64,000 nt of DNA from Motilibacter aurantiacus (GCF_011250645.1 NZ_JAANNO010000004.1:1-64000); one strand, 5' to 3'; counted from the first letter of the stretch, positions 49,084 to 57,475 are shown. A program made the numbers and translations. Notes: a model not told the origin generated them from the letters alone.

Positions 49084-50045
49084 CGCACCACCTCTCTCAA
49101 CAAGCGGTCCCAGTCGCTGAGGAAGCGACCGAGGCCGTAGCGCTCCAGCGCGTACGCCCGGGCGGCCTTTCCGGCCAAGCGGGCGGAGTCCGGATCAGAC
49201 ATGAAACCGCGGACTGCGTTCGTCAGCACGTCGATCCGTGTGCTGAGGCACCCGGCTTCTTCGGGTACCGCCTCGACAGCCTCTGTGGAAGCGAGTACCA
49301 CGACGGGCATGCCGAGATGCATCGCCTCGATGAGGGAAAGCCCCAACGAGGTCCAGCGCAGCGGGTGCACGTAGACCCGGCGGCGGGCCAGCTCCGCGTG
49401 CATCGCCGACTGCGGCGGGTCCTCGTGCAGCGCGACGCGGGACGGCTCGAGCCCGAATCTCTCGTGGAGGCCGGCCAGCCGCATTCCGAAGACGTCGAGC
49501 GGCGCCGCTTCCGCGAAACGCGCCAGCAAGTCACTCCCCGTGACCCGACCGCGACGCACCGGCTCATTGATGGCGATCCCGGCCCGCTCCAGCTCGCCGG
49601 TGTAGAGCTCGCCGGGGTCGACCACGCCGTGCTCGACGACCACCGTCGGCGCACGCCCGCTGTCCCAGAACAGCTCGTTGAAGTAGGTCACGTGGGCGAC
49701 CGGGATGTCGTCCCGTTCGGCCAGCGGGTGCCGGCTGAGCGGCACCTCGCCCTTCGGGGTGTTGTGCTCCACGTACACCGCGGGCAGGTCCACCCCCGGC
49801 TCGCGGCCGAGCCACTCGCGGACGAGCTCGAGGTCACGCGGGCGCTGCAGCACGACGACGTCGATGTCCTCGTCGCGCAGCTGCTCCGGGGTCACCTCCC
49901 GGGCGCCGGCGGGCCAGTCCCAGGTGTGGGCGCGGCCGCCGCCGTCCGCGCCGCGGCCGGGGACGACCGGGAGCAGGTACTCGTGCCCGCCCTGGACGAA
50001 CGAGGTCGTCCACGAGCCGTGCACATGCCAGAGCAGGATCCTCAC
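49080..50045 (-). CDS. Glycosyltransferase (GT-B, group 1-like)
   Basis: 321 residues from GTG 50045. RILLWHVHGSWTTSFVQGGH opens an N-terminal half that ends near VYVEHNTPKGEVPLSRHPLA. The C-terminal half has LDVFGMRLAGLHERFGLEPS and RRVYVHPLRWTSLGLSLIEA with MHLGMPVVVLASTEAVEAVP, the usual donor-binding end of group 1 transferases. The sequence lacks the long GRL-xxKG segment, so the family is less certain. It is coupled to the GT4 gene by a 4-bp overlap. The donor and acceptor are unknown. Confidence 0.8.
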   Translation of the reverse strand: MRILLWHVHGSWTTSFVQGGHEYLLPVVPGRGADGGGRAHTWDWPAGAREVTPEQLRDEDIDVVVLQRPRDLELVREWLGREPGVDLPAVYVEHNTPKGEVPLSRHPLAERDDIPVAHVTYFNELFWDSGRAPTVVVEHGVVDPGELYTGELERAGIAINEPVRRGRVTGSDLLARFAEAAPLDVFGMRLAGLHERFGLEPSRVALHEDPPQSAMHAELARRRVYVHPLRWTSLGLSLIEAMHLGMPVVVLASTEAVEAVPEEAGCLSTRIDVLTNAVRGFMSDPDSARLAGKAARAYALERYGLGRFLSDWDRLLREVVR

Positions 50046-50070
50046 GCAGAGCCCCTCAAGACCTGACCCC

Positions 50071-51153
50071 TCACAGTGGTGCGCCTCCTAGCTTCTCTAC
50101 TGCGGCAGCGACGTCCTCCGCGGTGACGGAGGCGAGACACGGGTGACCGGGCACGGGGCACTCGCGGGCGCGGGAGCCGGCGCACGGGGCCGACGGGTCG
50201 CCCAGCAGCACCGTGGGCACGCCGTACGGGGCCCAGCGCACCGCGGGAACGGTGGGCGCGAACAGCGACACGACCGGGGTGCCGACCGCCGCGGCCAGGT
50301 GAGCCGGGCCGGTGTTGCCGACCACGACCGCCCGTGCACCGGCGAGCAGCGTGGCCGCCTGGCCGAGCGAGGTGCGGCCGCCGAGGTCGACCCCGGACCG
50401 GCCGGCCACCTGCGCGGTGAGCCCGCGCTCGCCGGACGAGCCGGTGACGAGCACACGCCAGCCACGGGCGGCCAGCGTCTCGACCGCTTCCGCGCATCGT
50501 AACGGCGTCCAGGCACGCGCCGGGACGGACGCGCCCGGGTGCAGCACGACGTACGGCTCCTCGGCGAGCGCGGCGACGTCGCCCGGCAGCGGCGGGAGCG
50601 GGCGGCGTACGGCCAGCCGCCCGTCGTCCCCGGCCGGCAGCGCGTAGCCCCCCGCGGCCGCCAGCGCGAGGTGCCGCTCCGGCTCGGGCACGTCCACCGA
50701 CTCGTCGACCAGGTGCCGGACGTCGAGCAGCGAGCCCGGGTAGTCGTTGCTGGTCGCCACCACCCGCGGCACCCCGGCCAGGCGCAGCACCAGCGCGGTC
50801 GGCAGCGCGGACTGGTGGAAGGAGGTGAAGACGAGGGCCTCGTCGACCGCGAGGGCGCGGACCCGTGACACGACGTCGGCGACGGACCGTTGGTCGACCG
50901 CCGGCGCATCCCCCACGATCCACGGGCACCGCCACGTCACGACCTCGTCGACGCCCGGCAGCAGTCCGGCCGCGGCCTCCCCCTCCGGGCCGGCGAGCAC
51001 GACTACCTCGGCGGCGCCCGCGGCCACGGCGCGGATGGCGGGGCCGGTGACGAGCATGTCGCCGGCGCTGTCGAGGCGTACGCAGAGGACGCGCCTGGAG
51101 GGTCGCGGGGCGGTCGGGACGAGGGTGCGGAGCGCGTCGCCCGGCCCGGTCAC
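50071..51153 (-). CDS. Glycosyltransferase family 9 (heptosyltransferase-like)
   Basis: 360 residues from GTG 51153 (GTGA overlap with gmhB). RRVLCVRLDSAGDMLVTGPA opens the acceptor half with the GDML motif; VVLHPGASVPARAWTPLRCA and GNTGPAHLAAAVGTPVVSLF, with FAPTVPAVRWAPYGVP, form the ADP-heptose-binding half. Near the end two Cys lie in CAGSRARECPVPGHPCLASV, a metal-like cluster found in some actinobacterial GT9 proteins. It probably adds the first or second heptose, with the other GT9 of the operon adding another. Confidence 0.88.
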   Translation of the reverse strand: MTGPGDALRTLVPTAPRPSRRVLCVRLDSAGDMLVTGPAIRAVAAGAAEVVVLAGPEGEAAAGLLPGVDEVVTWRCPWIVGDAPAVDQRSVADVVSRVRALAVDEALVFTSFHQSALPTALVLRLAGVPRVVATSNDYPGSLLDVRHLVDESVDVPEPERHLALAAAGGYALPAGDDGRLAVRRPLPPLPGDVAALAEEPYVVLHPGASVPARAWTPLRCAEAVETLAARGWRVLVTGSSGERGLTAQVAGRSGVDLGGRTSLGQAATLLAGARAVVVGNTGPAHLAAAVGTPVVSLFAPTVPAVRWAPYGVPTVLLGDPSAPCAGSRARECPVPGHPCLASVTAEDVAAAVEKLGGAPL

Positions 51154-51797
51154 CGACGGTCCAGGGCCGCAGCGGCGGGCTCGAGGGACGTGCCGCCCGC
51201 GGGCGCCGGCTCGGGGACGCCCGTGTCGTCGCCCAGGAGCATCGCGACGGCCTCGGTGATGTCGGCGGCGGTCTCGTCGGCCGCGGCGACCTCCGCCGGA
51301 AGGGTCACCGGGGTGGGGACGAGAACGCCACGGGCGCCCGCCGCCCGCGCTGCCCCCATGTCCGCGCCGATGTCGCCGACGACCGCGATGCGGGAGGGCT
51401 CCACACCCAGCCGCCGGGCGGCCGCGAGGACCATGCCCGGGGCCGGCTTGCGGCAGGCGCAGCCGTCCTGCGGGCCGTGAGGGCAGACCCGCACGTCGTC
51501 GAAGGGCCCGACCAGCTCGGCCAGGCGGGCGTTCACCGCGTCGACCTGCTCGCGGGTGAGCAAGCCGCGGGCGATGCCGCTCTGGTTCGTGACCAGGCCG
51601 ATGCGGACGTCGCGCGCCCGCAGCCGGTCGACGGCAGCCCGGGCGCCGGGCACGAGCTCCACCCGGTCGGGGTCGCCGTTGTAGGGCACGTCCACCACGA
51701 GCGTCCCGTCCCGGTCGAACAGGACCGCCGCGGGCGGCAGCGGGCGCCCTGAGGGCGCGCTGACGCCGACGCTGCGGACGACACGCGGAGAGCTCAC
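51150..51797 (-). CDS. gmhB: D,D-heptose 1,7-bisphosphate phosphatase (HAD-IIIA)
   Basis: 215 residues. HAD motif I is LFDRDGTLVVDVPYNGDPDR, motif II LVTNQSGIARGLL, the lysine lies in CRKPAPGMVLAA and motif IV in VVGDIGADMGAARAAG. The zinc loop CPHGPQDGCACRKP is characteristic of GmhB. It removes the C7 phosphate of heptose 1,7-bisphosphate. This is the first gene of the leftward operon, starting at GTG 51797 as a leaderless transcript, and is coupled to the GT9 gene by a 4-bp overlap. Confidence 0.92.
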   Translation of the reverse strand: MSSPRVVRSVGVSAPSGRPLPPAAVLFDRDGTLVVDVPYNGDPDRVELVPGARAAVDRLRARDVRIGLVTNQSGIARGLLTREQVDAVNARLAELVGPFDDVRVCPHGPQDGCACRKPAPGMVLAAARRLGVEPSRIAVVGDIGADMGAARAAGARGVLVPTPVTLPAEVAAADETAADITEAVAMLLGDDTGVPEPAPAGGTSLEPAAAALDRR

Positions 51798-51803
51798 GCC
51801 CGG

Positions 51804-51809
51804 ACTCTA
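51804..51809 (-). promoter_or_regulatory. Leaderless -10 box for the heptose operon
   Basis: On the minus strand TAGAGT lies 6 nt before GTG 51797. No ribosome site is present, so the whole gmhB-led operon likely starts as a leaderless transcript here. Confidence 0.45.
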
Positions 51810-52030
51810 AGCGGAGGATCGGCGAAAGGCAGCCACTGACCCCCTCGTGTCTCCTAGATCCGCAGCGGGCCGATGGCCCGGCCGGGCTACCCGCCCGGCC
51901 GGCGCCGCCACCCGGGCGGGCCATGCGTGCCGGGCCCCGCGACACGACGGCGTGACCGGCGCGGATCGCGGGTAGGCGCTCGTCGATCGCCGAACGGTTG
52001 ATCACTGCACGCGACGAAGGAGAAGGTGCC

Positions 52031-52258
52031 ATGGCCGGGTTCCCCGCCACGCAGCTCGAGGAGCAGGACCTGCTGCGCGAGCTCGCCCACCTGCACGAGA
52101 CCCGCACCGAGACGCTGCGGCACGGCTCGGACGACGCGCTGTCCGCGCACACCGAGCGCACGGCGGAGCTGGAGGCCGAGTACCTGCGCCGCCACCCCGA
52201 GCGCGAGGTCGACCCCGCCCGGCTGCGCTCCGGCGCACGCGCCCGCGACGCCGGCTGA
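52031..52258 (+). CDS. Small conserved protein, DUF6158-like
   Basis: 75 residues from ATG 52031 with AGGAGAAGG upstream; the 11-residue-longer start at 51998 would overlap that site. The sequence is one helical unit, LEEQDLLRELAHLHETRTET then HTERTAELEAEYLRRHPERE, ending VDPARLRSGARARDAG. I recall this pattern as DUF6158, restricted to actinobacteria. The function is unknown. A weak GTGA-N14-GGGTA (51952-51974) upstream could be a stress promoter. The epimerase gene follows after 12 nt, so they form an operon. Confidence 0.85.
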   Translation: MAGFPATQLEEQDLLRELAHLHETRTETLRHGSDDALSAHTERTAELEAEYLRRHPEREVDPARLRSGARARDAG

Positions 52259-52270
52259 CCGGGGGTGCCC

Positions 52271-53290
52271 ATGCGAGTCGTCGTCACCGGGGCCTCCGGC
52301 AACGTCGGCAGCGCGCTGCTGCGCGCGCTGCACTGGGCGCAGCCCGACTGGGATGTCGTCGGGCTGGCGCGCCGGCCACCGGAGGCGCGCCTGCCGGAGG
52401 CGGGCACCGATGTCACGTGGCACGCCGTCGACGTCTCCGACCCGGCGTCACCGGACGCGCTGCGCTCGGCCCTGGCCGGCGCCGACGCCGTGGTCCACCT
52501 CGCCTGGGCCATCCAGCCCAACCGCGACCAGGCGTACCTCGCGCGGGTCAACCTGGACGGGACCCGGCGGGTGCTCGACGCATCACGCGCGGTGAGCGCG
52601 GCGCACCTGGTCGTCGCGTCCTCCATCGGGGCGTACGCCCCGGCCCCGGCCAAGCCCGTGGTCGACGAGTCCTGGCCCACCACGGGCATCCGGACCTCGC
52701 ACTACAGCCGGCACAAGGCAGCCGTCGAGCGCATGCTCGACGCGTTCGAGAGCGCCGGCCCCGGCCCGGCGGTCACCCGGCTGCGCCCGGGCCTGGTCCT
52801 GCAGGCTCCAGCCGGGTCGGAGATCGGCCGCTACTTCCTCGGCCGCCTCGCGCCGCTCGTACGCGCCGCCCGCTCGGCGCTGCCGGTGCTGCCGCTGCCG
52901 GACGGGCTCGTCGCGAACGTCGTTCACGCCGACGACCTCGCCGACGCGATCGTCCGCATCCTGCAGCGCCGCTCCCCCGGCGCCTTCAACATCGCCGCGG
53001 ACCAGCCGATCGACCCGGCGACCATCGCGCGCTCGCTGCGCGCCCGGCGCATCCCTATCCCGTTCGCGGCCCTGCGCGCCGGTACCGAGCTCAGCTGGCG
53101 GGCCCACGTGCAGCCCACGGACGGCGGCTGGCTCGACATGGCGCGGTACGTCCCGCTGATGTCGACCGCACGGGCCAAGGCGGAGCTCGGCTGGGCGCCA
53201 CGGCACACCGCCGAGGAGACGCTCACCGCGCTCGTCGACGCGCTGGCCGACGGGCAGGGCTGGACCACGCCGGTGCTCGCGCCGCGCTGA
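52271..53290 (+). CDS. NAD-dependent epimerase/dehydratase (extended SDR)
   Basis: 339 residues. The cofactor motif VVVTGASGNVGSALLRAL opens it; VVHLAWAIQPNRD, VASSIGAYAPAPAK and the catalytic Tyr-Lys of SHYSRHKAAVERML follow, then NVVHADDLADAIVRIL and GAFNIAADQPID of the substrate side. It acts on a nucleotide sugar or a small ketone; it is not obviously HldD, which keeps other motifs. ATG 52271 has GGGGG upstream; GTG 52265 is an alternative. It is divergent from the heptose operon, but nothing else ties them. Confidence 0.88.
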   Translation: MRVVVTGASGNVGSALLRALHWAQPDWDVVGLARRPPEARLPEAGTDVTWHAVDVSDPASPDALRSALAGADAVVHLAWAIQPNRDQAYLARVNLDGTRRVLDASRAVSAAHLVVASSIGAYAPAPAKPVVDESWPTTGIRTSHYSRHKAAVERMLDAFESAGPGPAVTRLRPGLVLQAPAGSEIGRYFLGRLAPLVRAARSALPVLPLPDGLVANVVHADDLADAIVRILQRRSPGAFNIAADQPIDPATIARSLRARRIPIPFAALRAGTELSWRAHVQPTDGGWLDMARYVPLMSTARAKAELGWAPRHTAEETLTALVDALADGQGWTTPVLAPR

Positions 53291-53335
53291 CGTACTCGGA
53301 GGCGTCGACCACGCCGGCCACGCGCCCGGGGGGCC

Positions 53336-53848
53336 TCACTCGTCCTCGGGCGCCCGACGGCTGCGCGCGGCCCGGACCGCCAGGGGCCACGCGTACCAGA
53401 ACGCCGCGAACCACACCACGGCCAGCGCGACCAGGCCTCCGACGACCCGGCCGGACTCCAGGACCACGTCGAGGACGAGGAGGACGGCCGCGGTCATCGC
53501 GAGCGCGAGCGCCAGCAGGCCGAGCTGGAACATGCGGTCCGCTGCCGAGACGAGCTCGGCCTTGAGCCCGCGCCGGAAGACGGCCCGGTGGAAGCTCGCC
53601 GGCGCGACCAGCATCGTGGCGGCGAACAGCGTGAGCACCAGCGTGACGACGTAGACGCGCTCCTGGAACGCCGTCAGGTCGTTGAACCGCTGCTGGAAAG
53701 GGATCGCGAGGACCGCGGCGAAGAGGAACTGCACGCCGGTCTGGGCGACCCGCAGCTCCTGCACCAGCTCGCCGAGGTTGCGGTCGAGCTGCTGCTCGCG
53801 GGTCTCGCCACGCGCCTCCCGCAGCTCGTCCGCGCTCCGCTTGACCAT
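53336..53848 (-). CDS. DUF6328-like membrane protein
   Basis: 170 residues from ATG 53848 with GGAGG in front; ATG 53860 is in frame but lacks spacing for a site. The N-terminal part (ARGETREQQLDRNLGELVQE then LRVAQTGVQFLFAAVLAIPF) matches what I recall as DUF6328. Four hydrophobic helices are seen (around FLFAAVLAIPF, VYVVTLVLTLFAATMLV, MFQLGLLALALAMTAAVLL and VGGLVALAVVWFAAFWYA). The function is unknown. It is convergent with the epimerase gene and divergent from the DUF6480-like gene. Confidence 0.82.
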   Translation of the reverse strand: MVKRSADELREARGETREQQLDRNLGELVQELRVAQTGVQFLFAAVLAIPFQQRFNDLTAFQERVYVVTLVLTLFAATMLVAPASFHRAVFRRGLKAELVSAADRMFQLGLLALALAMTAAVLLVLDVVLESGRVVGGLVALAVVWFAAFWYAWPLAVRAARSRRAPEDE

Positions 53849-53910
53849 GGCCGCCTCCATCTCCGAGCCGCCCGTGCACCGGATCCACCGGGGCGGGACG
53901 GCGTACCACC

Positions 53911-53934
53911 GTTTGGTGCCGACCCCTCCGGGTA
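53911..53934 (+). promoter_or_regulatory. Sigma-B-like stress promoter
   Basis: GTTT (53911-53914) and GGGTA (53930-53934) are separated by exactly 15 nt, the consensus of actinobacterial stress sigma factors of the SigB/SigF group. The ATG at 53946 lies 11 nt further on. Confidence 0.65.
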
Positions 53935-53945
53935 GCCGGTGCATC

Positions 53946-54191
53946 ATGACGATGTCCGACCCGCGCCCCAACAACATCCCCGGCCTCGAGCCAGGCGGCG
54001 GGGTGCCTCCGGGCGAGACGCCCCCCGCGGAGGGCAGCGAGAGCTGGGCCGGCGGCCAGGCGTACCACCAGCCAGACCTGCCGCACGCCACGTTCTGGAA
54101 CCGCTTCGGCCTCGTGTCCGTCATCGCGATCGGCGTGCTCGTGGCTGCGCTCTTCGTGGTGTGGGCGGTGGTCCGCGCCGTCGATCTCTGA
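53946..54191 (+). CDS. Small membrane protein, DUF6480-like
   Basis: 81 residues. The N-terminal segment IPGLEPGGGVPPGETPPAEG is a hallmark I recall for DUF6480, and a single C-terminal transmembrane helix (VSVIAIGVLVAALFVVWAVV) follows. The cytoplasmic face is probably the polar N-terminus. It starts at ATG 53946, with a second ATG two codons on. A GTTT-N15-GGGTA promoter directly precedes it, so expression in general stress is likely. The role is unknown. Confidence 0.8.
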   Translation: MTMSDPRPNNIPGLEPGGGVPPGETPPAEGSESWAGGQAYHQPDLPHATFWNRFGLVSVIAIGVLVAALFVVWAVVRAVDL

Positions 54192-54208
54192 CCGGCCTCG
54201 AACCGGCC

Positions 54209-55033
54209 TCAGCCGGACCGGCCGCCGTAGCGAAGGGCGTAGAACGTCACCGCTGCGGCGGCCGCGACGTTGAGCGAGTCGATGCCCGCGTCCATGGGGA
54301 TGCGCACCCTCACGTCGGCCGCTTCAAGCGCCCGCCTCGTGAGCCCCTCGCCCTCGGTGCCGAGCAGCAGCGCGTCGCGGTCAGCCGGCGGCAGCTCCGG
54401 CAGCGCGACGGACCCTTCGGCCGGCGTCATCGCCAGAAGCCGGAAACCCGCGTCGCGGATCTCCGAATAGCAGTCCGGCCACCGCTCGAAGCGCGCGTAC
54501 GGGACGGCGAACACCGCGCCCATCGACACCTTCACCGCGCGGCGGTAGAGCGGGTCGGCGCACCGTGGTGTGAGCAGCACCGCCTCGACGCCCAGGGCGG
54601 CCGCCGCGCGGAACACCGCACCGAGATTCGTGTGGTCCACGACGTCCTCGAGCACGGCGACCCGGGACGACGACCGCAGCAGGTCCACCGGTGCCGGCAG
54701 CGGCAGGCGCTGCATCGCCGCCAGCGCCCCGCGGTGCACCGCGTAGCCCGTGACCGTCCGCAGCAGCTCCTGGTCCGCGAGGTACGCCGGCGCCCCCGCG
54801 GCGGCGAGCGCAGGCGCGATACCGGGCAGCCACCGCTCCTCCATCAGCGCCGAGCGAATGCGATAGCCCGCCTGCACCGCGCGCAGGATGACCTTCTCCC
54901 CCTCGGCCATGAAGAGCCCCTCCGCCGGCTCCCGGACGCGCCGCAGCGCGACGTCGGTGAGGTCGGTGTAGTCGTGCAGCCGTGGGTCGTCCGGGCTCTC
55001 GATCCGCTGGGCGTCGACACCGTTCCCGTTCAC
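54209..55033 (-). CDS. TrmH/SpoU-family RNA 2'-O-methyltransferase
   Basis: 274 residues. An N-terminal L30e-like substrate domain (FMAEGEKVILRAVQAGYRIR) precedes the SPOUT knot with motif 1 DVVDHTNLGAVFRAAAALGV, motif 2 LLLGTEGEGLTRRALEAADV and motif 3 RIPMDAGIDSLNVAAAAAVT. It methylates the ribose of a tRNA or rRNA nucleotide. GTG 55033 is taken as start because the conserved sequence begins just after; the frame extends to 55105 without homology-like content. It converges on the DUF6480-like gene. Confidence 0.88.
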   Translation of the reverse strand: MNGNGVDAQRIESPDDPRLHDYTDLTDVALRRVREPAEGLFMAEGEKVILRAVQAGYRIRSALMEERWLPGIAPALAAAGAPAYLADQELLRTVTGYAVHRGALAAMQRLPLPAPVDLLRSSSRVAVLEDVVDHTNLGAVFRAAAALGVEAVLLTPRCADPLYRRAVKVSMGAVFAVPYARFERWPDCYSEIRDAGFRLLAMTPAEGSVALPELPPADRDALLLGTEGEGLTRRALEAADVRVRIPMDAGIDSLNVAAAAAVTFYALRYGGRSG

Positions 55034-55109
55034 CGGGGAATTGTCGCGGCCGGCGCGCTCCGGGGCGCGCCGGGAGGTGCTCCTGCCTCGGACGGGGAAC
55101 AACATCGGG

Positions 55110-55901
55110 GTGATCGTGCATCTGATCGCCGACTACGGGCAGGGCGACCTCGCGTTCGCCGAGGTGCGGCAGCGGCTCGCGCTCTTCCTGCCGGAGGCCG
55201 ACGTCGTCTACACCCCGGTCCCACCGTTCGACACGCTCTCCGCCGGCTTCTGTGCCGCGCAGCTGGCCCTCACCGAGGGGCCGGCCGACCGGCTCGTCTA
55301 CTCCAACGTCGCCCCGCGGAAGGACGAGGACGCGCCTCGGAGCGACAACGGCGGCGAGGGCCTGGTGGCGGCCCGGATGCCCGACGGGTGCCTGGTCGTC
55401 GGCGCGAACTCGACGTACGCGTTCTCCTTCGTGCGCTCGGAGGCGGACGAGCTGGTGGAGGTCGAGGTGCCGCCGTCCGGCTCGCAGTTCCGCTCCCGCG
55501 ACGCCTTCCCCGCCCTGCTCCCCCGGCTGCTGGCCCGCGACCCCGCGCTCGGCACCCGCCCGCTCGACCCCGCGACGGTCCCCCCTCCGCCGGAGGGCTC
55601 CGTCGCCTACGTCGACGGCTACGGCAACCTGAAGACCACGTGGTCCTCGGCGCCGGCGCCGTCCGGCACGACGGTGACGGTGACCATCGGTGGCAGGTCC
55701 CTGGCCGCCACCGTCAGCGACGGGACCTTCGACGTGCCCGCCGGGGAGATGTCGTTCGCGCCGGGGAGCAGCGGCTGGACGGGCCGCGACGGTGAGGTGA
55801 GGTGGTACGAGCTGCTCCTGCGTGGCCGCAGCGCGGCCGAGGCGTTCGGGTTCCCGGCGGCAGGGGCCCGGGTCCACGTGTCACCGCGGGGCCGGCCCTG
55901 A
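55110..55901 (+). CDS. SAM-hydroxide adenosyltransferase (SAM hydrolase, DUF62)
   Basis: 263 residues from GTG 55110 (MIVHLIADYGQGDLAFAEVR), the usual start of this family. The enzyme splits S-adenosylmethionine to adenosine and methionine using hydroxide and is related to fluorinases and chlorinases. Visible are the Asp of ADYGQGDLAF, LIADYG, VVGANSTYAFSFV and AYVDGYGNLKTTW in the C-terminal beta domain. The halogenase-specific loop is not evident, so hydrolysis is the better guess. It is divergent from the TrmH gene, and ends 7 nt from the convergent TauE/SafE gene. Confidence 0.85.
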   Translation: MIVHLIADYGQGDLAFAEVRQRLALFLPEADVVYTPVPPFDTLSAGFCAAQLALTEGPADRLVYSNVAPRKDEDAPRSDNGGEGLVAARMPDGCLVVGANSTYAFSFVRSEADELVEVEVPPSGSQFRSRDAFPALLPRLLARDPALGTRPLDPATVPPPPEGSVAYVDGYGNLKTTWSSAPAPSGTTVTVTIGGRSLAATVSDGTFDVPAGEMSFAPGSSGWTGRDGEVRWYELLLRGRSAAEAFGFPAAGARVHVSPRGRP

Positions 55902-55908
55902 CCTGACG

Positions 55909-56661
55909 TCAGAGCACCAGCTGCACGATGGCGACCACGCCGACGGCCACGATCAGCCAGCGCAGGACCGGCGCGGGGATGCGTCGGCCGTACCTGCCGC
56001 CGAGCGCTCCGCCGAGCAACGCGCCCGCCGCCAGCAGCGGCACCACGGCCCAGTCCACCGGCGCGGCGAAGGCGAAGAGCACGGCGGCGACCCCGTTGAC
56101 GATCGCTGCCAGCACGTTCTTCGCGGCGTTGACCCGGTGCAGGCTCTCGTCGAGCAGCGAGCCCATCAGCCCGAGGAGCAGCACGCCTTGCGCCGCCCCG
56201 AAGTAGCCGCCGTAGACGCCGGTGAGCACCACGCCGCTCGCGAGGCCGGCGCCGCCGTGGTGGGCAGGGCGGCGGTCGCGGGCGGCCATCCGGCGCGCGA
56301 GCCACGGCTGGAGCAGCACGAGCACGCAGGCGATCGCGACGAGCACCGGGACGACCGCCTCGAAGGCGTCGTCCGGCAGGACGAGGAGCAGCACCCCACC
56401 GATGAGGCCGCCCAGCGCCGACAGCGGCCCGAGCCGGAGCAGGCGCGCCCGCTGCCCGGCGAGCTCGCGGCGGTAGCCCCAGGCGCCGCTGACCGAGCCC
56501 ATGACCAGGCCGATCGTGTTCGTCGCGTTCGCCGTCACGGGCGACAGCCCGACCGCGAGCAGCGTCGGGAAGGTCACGAGCGTCCCGGACCCGACGAGGG
56601 TGTTGATGCCGCCGGCCGCGACCCCGGACGCCAGGACCGCGACGGCCTCCCCCGGCGTCAC
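55909..56661 (-). CDS. TauE/SafE family sulfite/organic-anion permease
   Basis: 250 residues with about eight transmembrane helices. The repeat structure is clear: GGINTLVGSGTLVTFPTLLA in the first half and GVYGGYFGAAQGVLLLGLMG in the second, with the shared glycine-rich pattern of this family. TauE/SafE proteins export sulfite, sulfoacetate or related anions. It starts at GTG 56661. No sulfur-metabolism gene adjoins it; the sulfite-oxidase-family gene is 27 kb away. It converges on the SAM-hydrolase gene. Confidence 0.9.
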   Translation of the reverse strand: MTPGEAVAVLASGVAAGGINTLVGSGTLVTFPTLLAVGLSPVTANATNTIGLVMGSVSGAWGYRRELAGQRARLLRLGPLSALGGLIGGVLLLVLPDDAFEAVVPVLVAIACVLVLLQPWLARRMAARDRRPAHHGGAGLASGVVLTGVYGGYFGAAQGVLLLGLMGSLLDESLHRVNAAKNVLAAIVNGVAAVLFAFAAPVDWAVVPLLAAGALLGGALGGRYGRRIPAPVLRWLIVAVGVVAIVQLVL

Positions 56662-56729
56662 GCAGGACCGGGGTACGAGCGCGCCGACACGCGGCGAAGG
56701 CTAGCTGGCGACCCGCGCCCGCCCCGCGC

Positions 56730-57422
56730 TCAGGCCTCCGGCGGCGGCGCCCAGTAGGTCGGCAGCGGCTCGCCGGACGTGCCGGGGGCGTCGAGGTGGG
56801 CGGTGTGGCGCAGGGTGATGCTCATGCGCGGGCCGGCGGCCCGGGCCTGCTTCGGCACCGTGTGCTCCCACTCGTGCTGGCAGGCGCCCCCCATGACCAC
56901 GAGGTCACCGGCGCCCGGCTGCAGCTCGAGCGCGGTCCTGCCCCCTCGAGGGCGCAGCAGGAACCGGCGGCGCGCCCCGATCGAGACGGTCACCACGAGC
57001 GGGTTGCGGTGGGTGTTGCGGTTCCGGTCGCCGTGCCAGGCGACCGAGTCGCGCCCGTCGCGGTAGAGGTTCACCCACACCCGGTCGAACTGCACCCCGT
57101 AGCGCCGGGACACCGACTCGGAGACCGCCCGCAGCGCTGCCGGCACCGCGTCCGGTCCGTCCTCGCTCACCGCGGTCGACCAGCCCGCGGTCAGCCGCGG
57201 CTCGGGGACGGTGGCGTCGTACATGTGGACGGTGCGCTGGGAGAAGCGGCCGGTCTCGACCAGCTCGGCGAACAGCTCGTCGGAGCCGTGCAGCCAGCCC
57301 GGGCAGTACTCGACCCAGCTGCGCTCGTCGAGGTCGAAGCGGCGCAGGCCCGTGAAGGAGTCGTCGGGCGTGCTGGGGCCTCCGTCGAACAGCGAGCCCT
57401 GGTAGGCGATCGAGGACGCCAC
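56730..57422 (-). CDS. AlkB-like 2-oxoglutarate/Fe(II) dioxygenase
   Basis: 230 residues of the AlkB family. The iron ligands are in SVAWHGDRNRNTHRN (H-x-D) and the later His of HEWEHTVPK, the 2-oxoglutarate Arg in GPRMSITLRHT, and NLYRDGRDSVAWH is the usual approach to the site. It repairs alkylated DNA or RNA bases by oxidative demethylation, or modifies nucleic acids. It is a stand-alone gene, starting at GTG 57422 as a leaderless transcript. It is divergent from the iron-import operon. Confidence 0.9.
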   Translation of the reverse strand: MASSIAYQGSLFDGGPSTPDDSFTGLRRFDLDERSWVEYCPGWLHGSDELFAELVETGRFSQRTVHMYDATVPEPRLTAGWSTAVSEDGPDAVPAALRAVSESVSRRYGVQFDRVWVNLYRDGRDSVAWHGDRNRNTHRNPLVVTVSIGARRRFLLRPRGGRTALELQPGAGDLVVMGGACQHEWEHTVPKQARAAGPRMSITLRHTAHLDAPGTSGEPLPTYWAPPPEA

Positions 57423-57428
57423 GGGATC

Positions 57429-57434
57429 AGCCTA
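57429..57434 (-). promoter_or_regulatory. Leaderless -10 box for AlkB-like gene
   Basis: On the minus strand TAGGCT lies 6 nt before GTG 57422, with no ribosome site. Confidence 0.45.
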
Positions 57435-57475
57435 CGTCCGGCCGCGGCCGCGAGCGGGCCGGCGGGGCCGTGTGG

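Noticed and set aside
51878-51902. 10-bp GC hairpin between the heptose operon and the DUF6158-like gene
   Set aside because: It lies between two divergent starts, where no transcript needs to end. It may be only GC-rich self-complementarity.
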